A stretch of 64,000 nucleotides of DNA, from the NCBI GenBank assembly GCA_034509735.1, contig JACGWO010000002.1, positions 22,491,636-22,555,635 of the forward strand, written 5' to 3'. Shown one piece after another: positions 1 through 12,361 of this stretch (its first letter is position 1; each line of letters starts with the position of its first letter). This DNA comes from Sesamum alatum. Lineage: Eukaryota > Streptophyta > Magnoliopsida > Lamiales > Pedaliaceae. The notes below the pieces were generated by a model. It searched no databases. It had not been told where the DNA came from and saw nothing but the letters and a program-made list of their open reading frames with translations. The position numbers and the translations under genes are program-made.

Positions 1-768
1 CCTTGACTAGGTATCTATGCTTGATGCTCGAGATAGGTTTAGCTCGACATAGGAAATCCTTTCCCACTATATCAAGTGCTACGGCCATAGACTTTGTGAG
101 TCTAAACCATCTCCGAGCGCATAGGAGATCTCGCTGTCATATCCTTTGACAGGGGACAGATCCTATCTTGGAATACACCGTTCTTACATACTCCAACTGC
201 ACTGGACGAGGCTTATGATGACCATGTAATATAACCGGTCAAATTTCACCAGATCCAAGATACAACCTTAGTATGTAGGGACTGCCGTGATCCTCAAGTC
301 CGAGGACTAATCCCGTACTATTGGAACCGGGAATACGAGTCATACCGACCAAGCCCGAGTGGCTTCCATATGACGATTCCCTCGAGTCACCTCAGTCGGC
401 CGCTCCCCCAACAGGCCGACCCACTAACACTGCTTATACGATCCCCATCACCCGTCAATGAAACATGACAACAGATGCTTAGTGCAAGTCTCAAGGGGAA
501 TCTCGGTACCCATTTTCGAGATTCCTTGACTTGAAGATTTTCAGACTAATTCGGCGGAACTGATTTCATGGACCTACCCCAAGCGTAGTCCCAGACCCTG
601 AAATGTGATTTCAGTCTGTGAGCATTTGTTGTGACAAGCAGTAAGTACAACAAACTCATGCCTATGAATCCTTACTACATTCATTAACATAATATTACTT
701 GTTCATAGATTGACGAATGGTTCTCAGAACAGCCAATACCATTGACTTTCTGGTCACCTATTCTAACA
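1..768 (-). mobile_element. Partial Copia LTR, minus orientation
   Basis: The segment ends at 768 with the reverse complement of the family LTR start (TGTTAGAATAGGTGACC). It carries the same block order as the other LTRs here: a primer-distal block around 120-180, the block matching TCATATGGAAGCC at about 365-380, and the tip. The other end lies left of the window. Subtype is unclear; the middle resembles type B. No coding sequence is expected. The next base (769) begins a plus-oriented Copia leader and gag, so this LTR was inserted into, or is joined to, another family member. Confidence 0.8.
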
Positions 769-1925
769 TAAAATAGTGGGAGGGTTAAAGACTAAAAGAC
801 CATGTCTTCAACTTAAATAATAATATTACCATCATCTGCTAATTTCTGCTTTACATTTTTTATAAATGTAGATATGTCTAAGAATCCTTTGACGATGGTA
901 CTTGAGACTAATATGTTTAACGGAACGAACTACTCGGACTGGCTGAGAAACCGGAGAATTGTCCTCAATTTTGAGAACCAAGGATACGTCTTGGACGAGC
1001 CGCCGCCGAGCGACTTGCCCGAGGAGTCAACGCTAGAAGAACGTTTGACGTTCGAGAAATGGCATGAGCATAACTAGAAAGTACAAAGTATCATATTGGC
1101 TTTGATGTCTAATGACATCAAGAAGCAATATGAAAGGCTGGACAATGTCTCCACGATAATGCTCTGCATGAACGAGGTTTATGCGATTCCGGACATGCAT
1201 ATTAGATATGCCGAGCATTCTTTGGCACCTAGCTAGCTGAAGGATTGTCTATACAAAGTCATGGGGTCAAGATGCTTTCCGTAGTGGAGAAGCTCGAGGA
1301 CCTTAAAGCTCTACTTAACAATGACACGTACATTGACGTGATCCTCCAGTCGCTTCCTCCGTCCTATGACCCATTTGCTGCAAACTACAACATGAACGGA
1401 CTTGAGAAGTCTATTCATGAGTTGATCAACATGCTGGTGTAATACGAGGCAACGACCCACAAGTCGGCGTCAGCGGTATTGATAGGAGAGGCTTCAACCT
1501 CCAAGCTGAATGGCAAGAGGACCGGATGCTGGAAGAGGAAGAGGGAAAGGGGAAGACAGTTGCGGCCCCTGCTCGCGCTCCTGGCACCCCTAATACCCTG
1601 GTGGGAATGGGCAAAGGGAAAGGGAAGGCCCGTGGTTCTCAACAGTCTAAGGCAAATGATGTCTGCATGCATTGCAAAGGAAAGGGGCATTGGAAGAGGG
1701 AGTTCCCACAACTCCGCTCCAATCCAGATATGTTTATGGTTGAAGTAAACATGATAACTAATTCTGCTTCATGGGTATTGGAATCGGGTGTGGTGCTCAC
1801 ATCTGCAATGATTTGCAGGCACTGCAAAGAAGCAGAAGGCTAACCAAGGATGAGATGATCCTAAGGCTAAGTGATGGAAAGGCCATTGCTGCGAAAGCCG
1901 TAGGTTCCTTGGAGTTGGCTATTGA
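769..1925 (+). pseudogene. Copia gag-protease pseudogene with leader end
   Basis: The leader end occupies 769-873 and gag opens with ATG at 874 (MSKNPLTMVLETN, then NGTNYSDW), the usual start of plant Copia gag. A stop follows HEHN at 1075. Similarity then continues through other frames: QSLPPSYDPFAANYNMN near 1350-1400, a zinc knuckle CMHCKGKGHWKREF near 1660-1700 whose last Cys is replaced by Phe, and a protease-like start near 1775-1800 where the expected D-S/T-G reads ESG. Several frameshifts and stops make it non-functional. It ends abruptly at about 1925, where the sequence switches to an inverted copy of the same gag start. Confidence 0.85.
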
Positions 1926-2483
1926 AGCCAATATTATACTGTGTACTTTCTGGTTGTCCTCATGCCATTTCTCGAACATCAAACGTTCTTCTAGCGTGGA
2001 CTCCTCCGGCAAGTCGTTGGGCGGCGGCTCGTAAGGTAGCCTTAGTTCTCAAAATCGAGGACAATCCTCAGGTTTCTCAGCCAGTCCGAGTAGTTCGTTC
2101 TGTTGAACTTATTAGTCTCAAGTACCATTGTCAAAGGATTCTTAGACATATCTACATTTATAAAAAATGTAAAGCAGAAACTAGCAGATGATGGTAATAT
2201 TATTATTCAAGTTGAAGACATGGTCTTTTAGTCTTTAACCCTCCCACTATTTATACAAAAGTCCACCACTCTCAAGCAGAGTTTCAGGAAACCATTTCCT
2301 AGTGGGCTTGGGATCCATAAGCGTGATCTCCATGCCCCGCTTTTACGATTCACATGAAGAAAACCTAATGGGAGATGTCTAATATCATTCTCATCAAATG
2401 AGATTCCCAAGATATTTTGCCTCACAAATTCGCATGGTTCCGAGGACTCCAAGCGAACCATGTTACTCAGTGTTGGGCCCGAC
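1926..2483 (-). pseudogene. Copia gag start and leader, minus strand
   Basis: Read on the minus strand, 2483-2150 is the gag-proximal leader, including the block with AGTGTTGGGCCCGAC on the plus strand. Gag starts with ATG at 2149-2147 (MSKNPLTMVLETN) and runs to about 1926 (LPEESTLEERLMFEKWHEDN). About 330 bp is an inverted copy of 770-1105. This is probably the gag end of the minus-strand Copia whose 5' LTR ends at 31,535. The distal leader of that element appears at 4448-5225, beyond an inserted type B LTR. An in-frame stop follows the DFEN motif. Confidence 0.75.
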
Positions 2484-3943
2484 TGTTAGAATAGGTGACC
2501 ATGAAGCCAATTTGAGTGGGCTAATGTAACCTATGTCTGAACAGTTTCGGTGTTTTATAATTGTCATGGATAAGAAAGTGATATTCATTTGGCTCAATAC
2601 TTTGTTTGTCTTCAAACTGCTTTATATTAACTGTTCACTGCATAAGCAAAGCCCACAGACGGGATACTGGAACTGCGCATTAGATGGCAGTTCATGAAAT
2701 TAGTTTCTGTGGATCGGTCTGAAACACTCCAAGAGAAGGAATCTCGAGATAGGGTATCGAGAATCCGTGTGAGACTTACACTAAGCAATTGCAGTCGCGT
2801 TTCATCGACAAGTGATGAGGATCGTCCATGCAATGTTAGTGGGTCAGCCAGCTAGGTGCCAGCTGACTGAGGTGACTCGTGGGAACGGTCACATGGAAGA
2901 CCTTGAGTAGGGATGGTTGGTATGACTTGTATTCCCGGTTCCAACAGTACGAATTTGATCCTCAGACTTGAGGGATTACTGAGATCACCTACACACCATG
3001 CCTGCATCTTAGATGTGGCAAGAGGTTACCAAGTCCAGTGACTCGGTTGTCATAAGCTCTATCTAGTGCAGTCAAAATGTGTAGTGTGACAGTAGGTCCT
3101 AAGAGAGGATCCATCTCCTGTTAGAAGGTTGACAGTAACATCTCACTTCACTCTGAGACTCGTGTCTAATAAATCTGTGGCCACAATAACTGAATAATGG
3201 GTACGACCCCTGTGACGTTTAGTGTGGACGAGCCAAAGCTTAAGTCAAGAATGGGTACCTACAGATCCATGCCCTAGACTCTAAGCTGTGAGATTGTAAA
3301 TCGAAGGATAAACGTATTGAAGAGCCTAAATGTTCACGCCATAAACATTCACCTAGTCTCCAGACCCATGGACCGCTGCTAGACGGCCACCCATGGTGAC
3401 GAACGAATTCCCTTCATGAGATGATTGGGAATTCTGCCAAGTCTAGCTGAGGGTGAACCTAAAGAATCACACACAATCCACCCGTGATAAGGTATTTAAT
3501 TTAGAATTAATTTAGGGAGGTTGAACAATTTAATTGGATTAAATTTAGTTTCCTTTTCTTTCTTGGATTGTTTATTTCTTTAATTAGATGAAATGGAATT
3601 AACTAATAAATTAGAACTATTGGAATCAATAAAATAAGCTTAAAATAAATATTAATTATTTATTTAAAGCCTTACGGTTTATTTGAATAGGATTTAAATA
3701 TTCCAACAAAGTGATGGAAGGATGAGATCAAAGAAGAGAGATCAAAGGCCTAGATTAGTTTGACTAATCTAAGTCTAATTTGACTAGACTTTGACTCGGT
3801 CAAAATCCTAGTCAAACCATGTTTCTTAGAGTTGGAGTTTGAAAAGAAATAGGATTCCACTTCTATAAATACTCCTAGGATGAAACTTGAGAAGGATGAT
3901 CAACTTGTGAGCAGATACACACACACACACACACTAAGGCTCG

Positions 3944-3987
<44 letters not shown>

Positions 3988-4447
3988 CCCACCCCTTTTC
4001 CTCCAAGAAAGTTTCTAGTTCCTTGTGAACTTTAGGAGGATTGATCACTTTAATTAATAATGCTTGGTCGATCCGTCCTCCCTGAATATATACACTTGGT
4101 TTTTCGCTAGCACGAGGATCAAGAAACAGGATTGATTGCGTGGACGATTTAGAGGACTCCTACTATTGCAGTCTTGGTGGCAAAACGGGGAACAACGCGT
4201 GTTAACTGTTTGGAGACAAAAACTACAACTAGGTAGGTTCCTTTTATTATGTCTTCAATTTTAACCTTATGGCCACCATGATTGTATGCTTCGTTTATTC
4301 ATGAGATAGAACACCCGGGAGGTTCAAGGGAACACCCCTTCAACGTGTTATTTATGTTTATGTACAAGCATGTTTAAATTTCATGTTTTATTTTTATATC
4401 GCGCTTCCGCATTCGCGCTCCTCCCGGGATGATCCACAGGCCATTCA
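2484..4447 (+). mobile_element. Copia LTR, type B, plus orientation
   Basis: It starts TGTTAGAATAGGTGACC at 2484 and ends near 4447 with a CCCGGGATGATCCAC block and CATTCA, matching the type B LTR at 23,330-25,303. No Met primer site follows and the flanking 5-mers (CCGAC and TAGGC) do not match. It sits between two parts of a minus-strand leader, with roughly 0.7 kb of leader missing compared with the copy at 18.7-22.4 kb. It is therefore an LTR remnant whose insertion site was later deleted or rearranged. Confidence 0.8.
3917..3984. repeat. (AC)n and (CT)n microsatellites in the type B LTR
   Basis: An (AC)n run at 3917-3934 is followed by a (TC)n run of about 38 bp ending at 3984. Shorter CT-rich stretches occupy the same place in other LTR copies, just downstream of the block that would hold the transcription start. 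Confidence 0.9.
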
Positions 4448-5239
4448 TAGGCTTTCAATGTGAAAGTCTCATGTTGATTCCATCAGCACATATTGCACAA
4501 TTATACAAAATAATCATGCTCAACATGGATATTCAAAATATCCAAGTGATGTCCCACATCACAAGGTTCAAATATATAAATGCTGCACAGGCTTCAAATT
4601 TTAAATTTAATAGACATCATATACAATGCATCCAATGCATGTACAAAATCCAAATTAATTAAGCAAATTTGATCTAAGGAAAAATCCAATAATTCCAAAA
4701 TCAAATATGTCATAATTAATCTATTTTCAGAAAATATGCAGAAAATTATCCAAAAATCCAATTTCCAGAAAAATGTAGAAAACCGGCAGCCCAGTCGTTG
4801 TGCCCGCTAGCCGCCCGCCCGCACAGGCCTGCGTGCACTCGAGCGCGCAGGCAGCCACCCTACGCACCTCGCGCGCGCGCCCCTCTCTTGCAGTGCTGGC
4901 CTGGCCAGCAGACTGGCTGCATGGGCACAGTGTGCACGGCCGCCCTTACCAGCACGCACGCTGGAAGGCACACCGGCCAGTGGCGTTGCTATCTTTTTTT
5001 TTTTCTGTTTCTCATTTCAGCATATTCGTTTACAAAAGACTAAAAATAAACATACAATTTTCAAAGATCCAATCTATAAAATTGCACATGTGATGTCCAT
5101 TAAAATTCAAACAAATGAACAAGTTCATTCATCTATATATCTATACATTCTAACATGCTCATAAAGCCATAAATGCAAGTTGAACATGCCAACAACATAA
5201 ATCTATGCTCCTTACATCGAACCGGGCTCTAATACCACT
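4448..5239 (-). mobile_element. Copia 5' leader of the minus-strand element, with primer site
   Basis: This is the reverse complement of the leader at 18,718-19,500. The primer site at 5226-5237 reads TGGTATTAGAGC on the minus strand, one base from the initiator-Met tRNA complement TGGTATCAGAGC, and lies two bases from the LTR end at 5240. A GC-rich block at about 4785-4985 interrupts otherwise AT-rich leader. Overlapping ORFs in the GC block are not conserved between copies, so I read this as untranslated leader. Confidence 0.82.
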
Positions 5240-5803
5240 TGAAGGGACAAGCGGACCGGCCGGGAGCGCGAGCGGAAGCGTGAAATGCGAAAACATTGCA
5301 TAAATAACAGGAATAATCCCCAAATCCCAATGGGTGTACCCTTGGGTGCTCAACCGGGCGTTCGATGTAGGATATGATAATATAAAAACGCATATATCAT
5401 TTAGAGCATAGATGTAGAAAAAAAACTACAATACCGTAAATCGAAAATTACCTTTGTAGTTAATCTTCTTAACGGCTACAAGCGTTGTTCCTCTCTGGAT
5501 ATGTCCACTATGTTCAAACGTATGAACTTTCTAATGAAGTCCACACCCACCGGAATAGATCACGTTTCTTTTGCTAGAGAAAAACGGATGTAAGAGGAGA
5601 CGATCCAAGACACTAGGACACTATTATATTAGTGTCTCTTCTTCATCTAGCTTTTTTCTTCAAGATGATCCAAGATCAAATGAAGAACAAAGAGGGTAGT
5701 ATGAGAGTAGAGAGGGGCCAAAAATTTGGAGAGAAAGTGAGAGTATGTTTTTTCTCTTTTCCGAGAAAAAGTTGAATTGTAATTCTCTTGCATTGATGAT
5801 AGT

Positions 5804-6591
5804 TAATGCCCCCTCAAATCCACCGAGCCAGCCCAAGAGATAGGAGTAGGCCTCTAGGCCGGCAGCCCAGCAGACCAGGGCCACCAAGCCCAAACAATAA
5901 GATTTTTTATACATAAGCCCAGTTTTAAATACTGATCTGGCAGGCCTACGGAAAAGGCTTGTTCAACAAGCCTACTCATCAAACAACTTGGATTCCATGT
6001 CACACAACTAGCCAACACCTAGGGCCAAGTCATACTAAAAAATCTCGTCTAGATACCCAGTAGATTGGCCAGAATCTGGATATTTCTCAGCAAGTAACTG
6101 CTTTCCAGAAAAAATCTAGCAAATATGGCAGGGTCAACTTAAACTGCTATATCTTCACCAATTCAACTCTGATTCATGCGCGGTTTATTGGGTTGAGAAG
6201 CCAAATCTTCTGGATTTCTAACGATATATGATATTCAACGAAAATATTCAAAAATTGAGTTCACCATTGGCTATAAAAGGAGTACACTGTGCAGTCATTT
6301 GGAACAATCTCACAACTTGGCATCTTGCATTTTTGCAACTCTCAAGTAACACTTACCCTATCTTTTACACACAAAATTCTCTCTCTTTTTCAGCATATTA
6401 TCACACAACAAATCACTTTACCATTATTCTCATCTTTTTTAAGTTTTCCTTTATTTTATTTAAGTCGAACATTACTGAGTTAAGCATCGGAGTGCTAACC
6501 CCTCTCTGCAGGTTAGTCTCCCCTACAATCTTGGGACTTTCAAGAAGATCCCTCAACATTTTGTGGTGCTGCTGGAATCCAATACGCATCA
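5804..6591 (+). repeat. 5' LTR of the gag-only Gypsy element
   Basis: This 788-bp LTR matches about 8034-8817 along its length. It carries a TATA box (TATAAAAGG) at 6272-6280 and ends TACGCATCA at 6591, next to the primer-like site. Confidence 0.85.
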
Positions 6592-6733
6592 TTGGAGCCA
6601 TCGGTGGGAAACAGTTGAGGTTTGAGGTGAGAAATGGCAAGTTCATACAAATGGAGGCAACCATGGATCTTTTGATAAAAACAGCTCCCTCCCTGCTAGA
6701 GTTGGATTTACCATTCCACCTCTGAATCAGACA

Positions 6734-7988
6734 TTGGGTATTTCTAAGGCCCTGGCCCCAACTAGTGGCCTCCCTGCTCCAGCTAGTTGCAACCCTGCTC
6801 CGACTGAGGGTTATCCCGCTCCAGCTACCAGCCTAGCTCTAGTTCGTGACCACCCAGCTCCATCAAGTGGCAACCCCGCACTAGCTGGTACCTTCCCTAC
6901 TTCAGCTGGTGCCTTCCCTACTCCAGCTAGTGTCGTTTGTTGCCTTCCCTGCTCCGGCTGGTGCTGCTGTTACTCCGGGTGGCGACTTTTTAGTCCCTGT
7001 GTCTAACCTAGTCTCTACTCTTGCGGTTTTGGACCCGCTCTTCTATGAGCAGCTCAGACAGTTCATTGTGGAGACATCCAATCAACACTCTAAGGCTCCC
7101 AACCAGAGAGCAGGACTACCTTCTCAGCAAGAAAATGGAACTGATCCACCAATTCCCGCTGCCCGGCACCAGGACAAACTTGTACCTGCTGACCTCACCA
7201 GTAAGGAGGCAGCCCCTTTCCAGCCTCCTGAAATTTGGTAAGCCCTCAAGAAGGAGGTGGTCAAGCTTTTGCCAGCAGTTAACCAAGGATACTTTGCCCG
7301 CAGATTGTGGCATTCCTTTCAGCGAGGACATCACGGCGGAAGAGCTCCCAACTCACTTCCGAGCACCTTCCCATTTACCTACGTACAATGGCACTACTGA
7401 CCCGGCTGAACACATGCATAAGTTCGAAATGCAGCCCTACTGCACAGGTATACAGATGGTATTAAATGCGGTGTTTTTCTTTCTACACTAACCAATTCTG
7501 CTCAACAATGGTTCGACCAGCTCCCAGCTAGATCAGTTAGATCTTTTGCAGAATTTAGCTCCCTTTTCCTACATCAGTTTGCTAACAGCAAGAAGTACTG
7601 AAAATCGGCTATCGGCCTTTTCGGATTCAAGTAGGAATAAAAAGAGACGCTAAGAGCCTACGTGCAACATTTCAACAACGTTGTCCTGGAAGTCCCTACT
7701 GCCCACCAGGAGGTGTTGATCAGTGCACTCACCCAGGGACTCCGAGTAGAACCACTCTTCAAATCCTTGGCAAAGAAACCTGCAGCTAATTTCCCTAAAG
7801 TATTGGCTCGAGCAAAGAACTACATGAATCTCGAAGATGCCCGACTGGTCAAGAAAAGGGACAACAAGGACAAGAGGAGAGACGGAGACACCTCCTCACC
7901 CGCAGGAGCGAGGAGCAGGTCGCTGACCTTTCCCCCAAGAGGGAGCAGAGGAAGTTTTATTCCTAAAAACCATGTTCTTCACTTATAA
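6734..7988 (+). pseudogene. Ty3/Gypsy gag-like pseudogene
   Basis: A proline/alanine-rich start (about 6745-6990, repeated PAP-type units) leads into a Retrotrans_gag-like region. Key motifs are GIPFSEDI, LPTYNGTTDPAEHMHKFE (about 7310-7430), then in another frame NSAQQWFDQLP and FANSKKY (about 7490-7600), and LRAYVQHFNNVVLEVP with ALTQGL (about 7650-7740). A frameshift near 7445 and stops near 7601-7640 break it. No zinc knuckle was identified before the second LTR. Such proteins form the retrotransposon particle. Confidence 0.75.
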
Positions 7989-8033
7989 CTCTATTACTTG
8001 CCTAATCAATATTATACAATTTGAATAAAGAGC

Positions 8034-8817
8034 TAGCAGTAGGCCTTCAGGCTGGGCCAACCCGAGAGCTAAGAGTAGGCTTCGAGGCTGGGCAGCCCAG
8101 CAGACCAAGGCCACCAAGCTCAAACAGTAAAATTTTTTATGCATAAGCTTAGTTTTAAATACTGATCTGGCAGGCCCATGGAAAAGACTCGTTCAGCAAG
8201 CATAGTCATCAAATTGCTCGGATTCCACATCACACAGCTGTCCAACACCTAGGGCCACATCATACTAAAAACTCTTGTCCAGATTCCTTGTAGATTAGCC
8301 AGAATCCAGATGTGTCTCAGTAAGTAACTGTTTTCCTGAAAAGTCTGGCAGATATGGCAGGGTCAACATAAATGACTATATCTTAACAATTTCAACTCCG
8401 TTTTGTGCGCAGTTTATTGGGTTGAGAAGCCAACTCTTCAGGATTTCTAATAGTATATGACATTCAACAAAAATCCTCCAAAATTGGGTTCAACACTGGC
8501 TATAAAAGGAGCATACTGTGCAGTCATTTGGAACAATCTCACAACTTGGAATCTGGCATTTTTGCAACTCTCAAGTAACACTTACCCTATCATTTACACA
8601 CATTCTCTCTCTTTTTTAGAATATTATCACACAACCAATCACTTTACCATTATTATAATCTTTTTCAAGTTTTCCTTTATATTTTTTAAGTTGAACATTA
8701 CTGACTTAAGCATCGGAATGCTAACCCCTCTCTGCAGGTTAGTCTCCCCTACAATCTTGGGACTTTCAAGAAGATCCCTCGACATTTTGTGGTGCTGCTG
8801 GAATCCGGTACACATCA
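8034..8817 (+). repeat. 3' LTR of the gag-only Gypsy element
   Basis: Direct repeat of 5804-6591, with TATAAAAGG at 8501-8509, ending ACACATCA at 8817 immediately before the ATAGT duplication. The start is set by alignment and is uncertain by a few bases; no strong polypurine tract precedes it. Confidence 0.8.
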
Positions 8818-9926
8818 ATAGTATATACTGATATATATACTAAATTAATGTGATTTATTGGAATGTGTCTAGGTTCATTCTAGGATGTCTAGATACATTT
8901 CAATCAATCCCATTAATTCATCAATCAAGCAACCATCTCAAAAGGTATGATTTAATCATACCAAATGAAAGATGCTTGACTGAAATTGATTTGTACCTTA
9001 GCAAAAGAGACAAGTCAACCCTTCATCAAGGCCTTGCATGGCCGATTTTAAGCCTTTCAAAAGCAGCAATTTTCGGCCAGGCTAGTTTGGGAAGAAGTCC
9101 AACTTCTTCTCATTCCAAAAGTGGAATTAACACACCTCTTGGGCCAAAATTTAATAAACCGGGTTTCATTGTAATCCAATTACAACGAGCCAAAAATTAA
9201 ATCCCATTTAGTTCAAGGTCCACTTAAATAATTCTCATCAATCTTTCAATAAATTAAAAGATCCAATTTTCGATTCTATACATTAACCGATAAATCCCAT
9301 TTACCAATTAAAATGAGGGCTCGATAAAATATCAACCCGTCCATCCAATGGACAACCCCTTAAGTAATTCAATTACTCATTATCATCTGAAATTGACTCC
9401 AAGTCAATTCTTCACCTCCTCGGCGATTTGTGTGTGACCCTTTAGGTTCACCCTCAGCTATACTTGGGCTCGTTTCCAACAGGAGCCCATTAGCATGGGA
9501 GGCCGTCTAGCAACGGTCCATGGCACTAGAGACTAGGTGAATGTTGGCGTGAACATTTAGGCACCAATTCCATACGGGTACGATCCTTCCATTTACCGTC
9601 TCCTGGCTTTAGTATAAGCTATGGGCGTCAGTTCGCATCCTTGACTAGGCGACTATGCTTAATACTCGGGAATACGCATGCAAACCATTTCCTGTTCGAT
9701 CAACCATTGTGGCCATAGGTCTACGCAGCATGAACGTGTCTTCGAGTGTATTTAAGATACCTCTGTCACATACTGACAGGGGACAGATCCTCTTCTTGAA
9801 ACCCATCGTCCTCGCTATACATTCTGACTACACTGGACAAGGCTTATAATGATCATCTTACAGAATGACCACCTCTCGCCAGATCAAGATAAAACATCGT
9901 GTGTGCGTGACTGCCATGGTTCCTCA

Positions 9927-10864
9927 TGTTAGAATAGGTGACCAGAATGCCAATTGGATTAGCGGTTTTGAGTACTATTTAGCAATCTTTATTAAAGTAA
10001 TATTGACTTGATGAATATAGTAAGTATTCATCCGTGGAACTATGTGTTGGTTGCGCCTACTGATTACGTTAAACGGCATTTTAACGTCACAACAAATGCC
10101 CACAGACCAATTGGATAACCCATGTAGTTGGGTTGCGCATTGGATGACAGCTATGAAGCCAACTTTTGAGGGTTGGTCTGAAACGTTCCAAGTCGAGGAC
10201 CTCGAGACAGGGCATCGAGGGCCCTATAGAGACTTGTATTAAGGATTGCATTCATTGGGTGAGTTCCGTGTTTCATCGGCGACAGACATTCGACGTCTAT
10301 GCAATATTAGTGTGTTAGTTGACAAAGGTGTCAGCTGACTGAACTGACTCGCGGGAATCGTCATATGGAAGCCTTGGAGGCTTGGTCGGTATGTCTGGAA
10401 TTCCCAGCTCTGATAGTACGAGATTAGTCCTCGGACTTGATGAATCATGGCTGCCACATGCATATAAAGGTTGTATCTAGGGTCTGGCAAGAGATGTGCG
10501 TATCTGGGATACATTCATTATAAACATTATCCAGTGCAGTCGGAATATGTATTGAGGACGGTGGATTCCAAGATAGGATCCATCACCTATCAGTAAATGA
10601 CAGTCGAGTCTCCTATGCCTCTGAGATAGTTTAAGCTCTTTCAGTCTGTGGCCACAACAATTTGGTCGAGTTGGGAATGGTTTCCTACGTCGATCAATAG
10701 ACCAAACGTGTCTCACGTTATTGAGCATAGTTGTCTAGTCCAGGATGGGAACCGACGCCCAATTTCATGTCCTAGACTTAGACCGGGAGACGGATGATGG
10801 AAGAACCGTACTCATATGGTACTCGAGAGCCTAAATGTTCACGCCAACCTTCACCTAGTCTCTA
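9927..10864 (+). repeat. 5' LTR of the 21-kb plus-strand Copia (type C, 3' part lost)
   Basis: It matches the first 0.9 kb of the 3' LTR at 27,166, including CCAATTGGATT and the CAATCTTTATTAAAGTAATA block, which separates type C from A. It stops at CTCTA (10,860-10,864), where another LTR start begins. The rest of the LTR and the primer site are gone. Confidence 0.8.
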
Positions 10865-10909
10865 TGTTAGAATAGGTGACTAGAAAGACAATAGGTCTGG
10901 GATGGCCGG
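10865..10909 (+). repeat. 45-bp LTR start stub
   Basis: A fresh TGTTAGAATAGGTGAC begins at 10,865 and breaks off after about 45 bp at a GGCCGGCCGG run, continuing as Copia leader. It looks like an LTR insertion followed by a deletion that removed the rest of it together with the end of the host LTR. Confidence 0.7.
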
Positions 10910-12361
10910 CCGGCAGCACTGTTTTGTGCCGTTTTGCCGTTTTCCCGAAAAATTGGATTTTCCTGATTTCCACTAGTTTTATTAATTTTGGTATATTTTA
11001 ATTTTTAGTTAAATTGGATTTTTCTAAAATTATTTTTATGCTTTAGATTATTTGGGAAATGGTTTCGAAACTAAAAAATATGGTTTGTACATTGGATGTA
11101 TAAAATGATATCCATATTTACTATTGTATTATTAATATGGTACTTTCTGCATTTCAATTATGTTTATGGTTTTAGATATTGGATATCTATTTATAAATGC
11201 ATGGGATCGATTTATATGCTTGGCATGTTTATATTTGATATAAATGTGCTTTGTTGTTGTTGTTTATTTGATAACAATAAGGATGATCACTAGCCCTTTT
11301 TGGCCTATGTATGATTTATTTATTGTTGGGTGTGGCCAGCGTGCCTCTTTGTTTTTCCCTTCTCTCTATCATTTTTTAGCCTTGCAATAACAAGGCTTTC
11401 TTCCTCTCTTTTAATGTACTCCCCCCGACTTATGATTGGGATTTCTTTTAAGTTGTAATGAGAGTAGATTACGTTGTGACACTTTATTTTAATAAATGTA
11501 AGCTTCCATGGAGATGAAGGCCCAAAAGAGGTCCGTTGGACAGAGCCCACGATGGAAGGCCCAAGAAGAACAAAGAAGGATTTACAAGGCCCCATTAGTA
11601 TGATAATGGGATGTAAATATTGTAATAGTGTAGGCCTACCCTAATTTGACCATAGATCCACTGCGGGCTCAGTGGATCACTTAGGAATGGTGTGTTTGGA
11701 ATGCATCGTTTACATTACATGTATACAACTTGAGCATGCAAAATACTAATAATAATGAGGTATCGGTCTTAATAAATAATAAACTCTCACTTGGATGGTC
11801 CAATTAAATATTATCCCAAAATGGAATTAAAATCAAATTGTTTGATTATTCCAAGCCTTCCATCCATAGCAATGTAGTGAGGAAGCTACTTTCACACATT
11901 CGTGGTCTCACGAGTCATGGCACGTTTGGAATGGAGGAAAGATGTGGTGTTGTTGTGAACGAATGGAATATACTCCTATTTCCCTGTCTCACGAGTCGTG
12001 GGGGGCGATAGTTGAGATATCATTTGGTTGATTGGTCGGCCTAACACTAAGTAACATGATTCGCTTGGAGTCATTAGGATCATGTGAAGAGGCGAGGCAA
12101 AATATCTTGGGGACCTCATTAGATGAGAATGGTATAGGTTACCTCCCACAAATTATTTTTCCGTGTGAATCGAAAAAGGGGCATGGAGAATTGCATTTGT
12201 GGACTCCAAGCCCTCTGGAAAATGATTTTCCGAATACCCCATTTGAGAGTGGTGGGCTTTTAGAAGAAATAGTGGGAGCGTTAATGACTAAAGACCAAGT
12301 CTTAACTTGAATTCAATATTACTATAATCTACTAAATTTCTTCTTTACATTTTTTATGTAG
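10910..12361 (+). mobile_element. Copia leader of the 21-kb element
   Basis: It matches the leader at 18.9-22.4 kb, including the TGCGGGCTCAGTGGAT block (about 11,665) and the block ending CTAACACTAAGTAACATG (about 12,040-12,060). The GC-rich part is mostly lost; only the GGCCGGCAGCAC remnant remains. It leads into gag ATG at 12,362. No coding sequence is recognised in it. Confidence 0.75.

Larger units (their letters stand above)
5804..8817 (+). mobile_element. Non-autonomous gag-only Ty3/Gypsy element (TR-GAG-like)
   Basis: The element is 3014 bp and flanked by ATAGT at 5799-5803 and 8818-8822. Direct LTRs lie at 5804-6591 and about 8034-8817. A primer-like site (TGGAGCCATCGGTGGGAA) starts at 6593, right after the first LTR. 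The internal part encodes only a gag-like protein, with no protease, RT, RNase H or integrase. This organisation matches the class called terminal-repeat retrotransposons with a GAG domain. The first bases read TA rather than TG, perhaps a G-to-A change. The LTRs are visibly diverged, so it is older than the element at 53-60 kb. Confidence 0.85.

Noticed and set aside
2479..4452. Clean insertion of the type B LTR
   Set aside because: Flanks CCGAC and TAGGC do not match, and the leader on its right is not the continuation of that on its left.
4798..5093. Overlapping ORFs of 81-97 codons in the GC-rich leader
   Set aside because: They lie in both frames and strands of a GC-rich, stop-poor block of a Copia leader, and the matching block at 18.9-19.2 kb does not keep the same protein.
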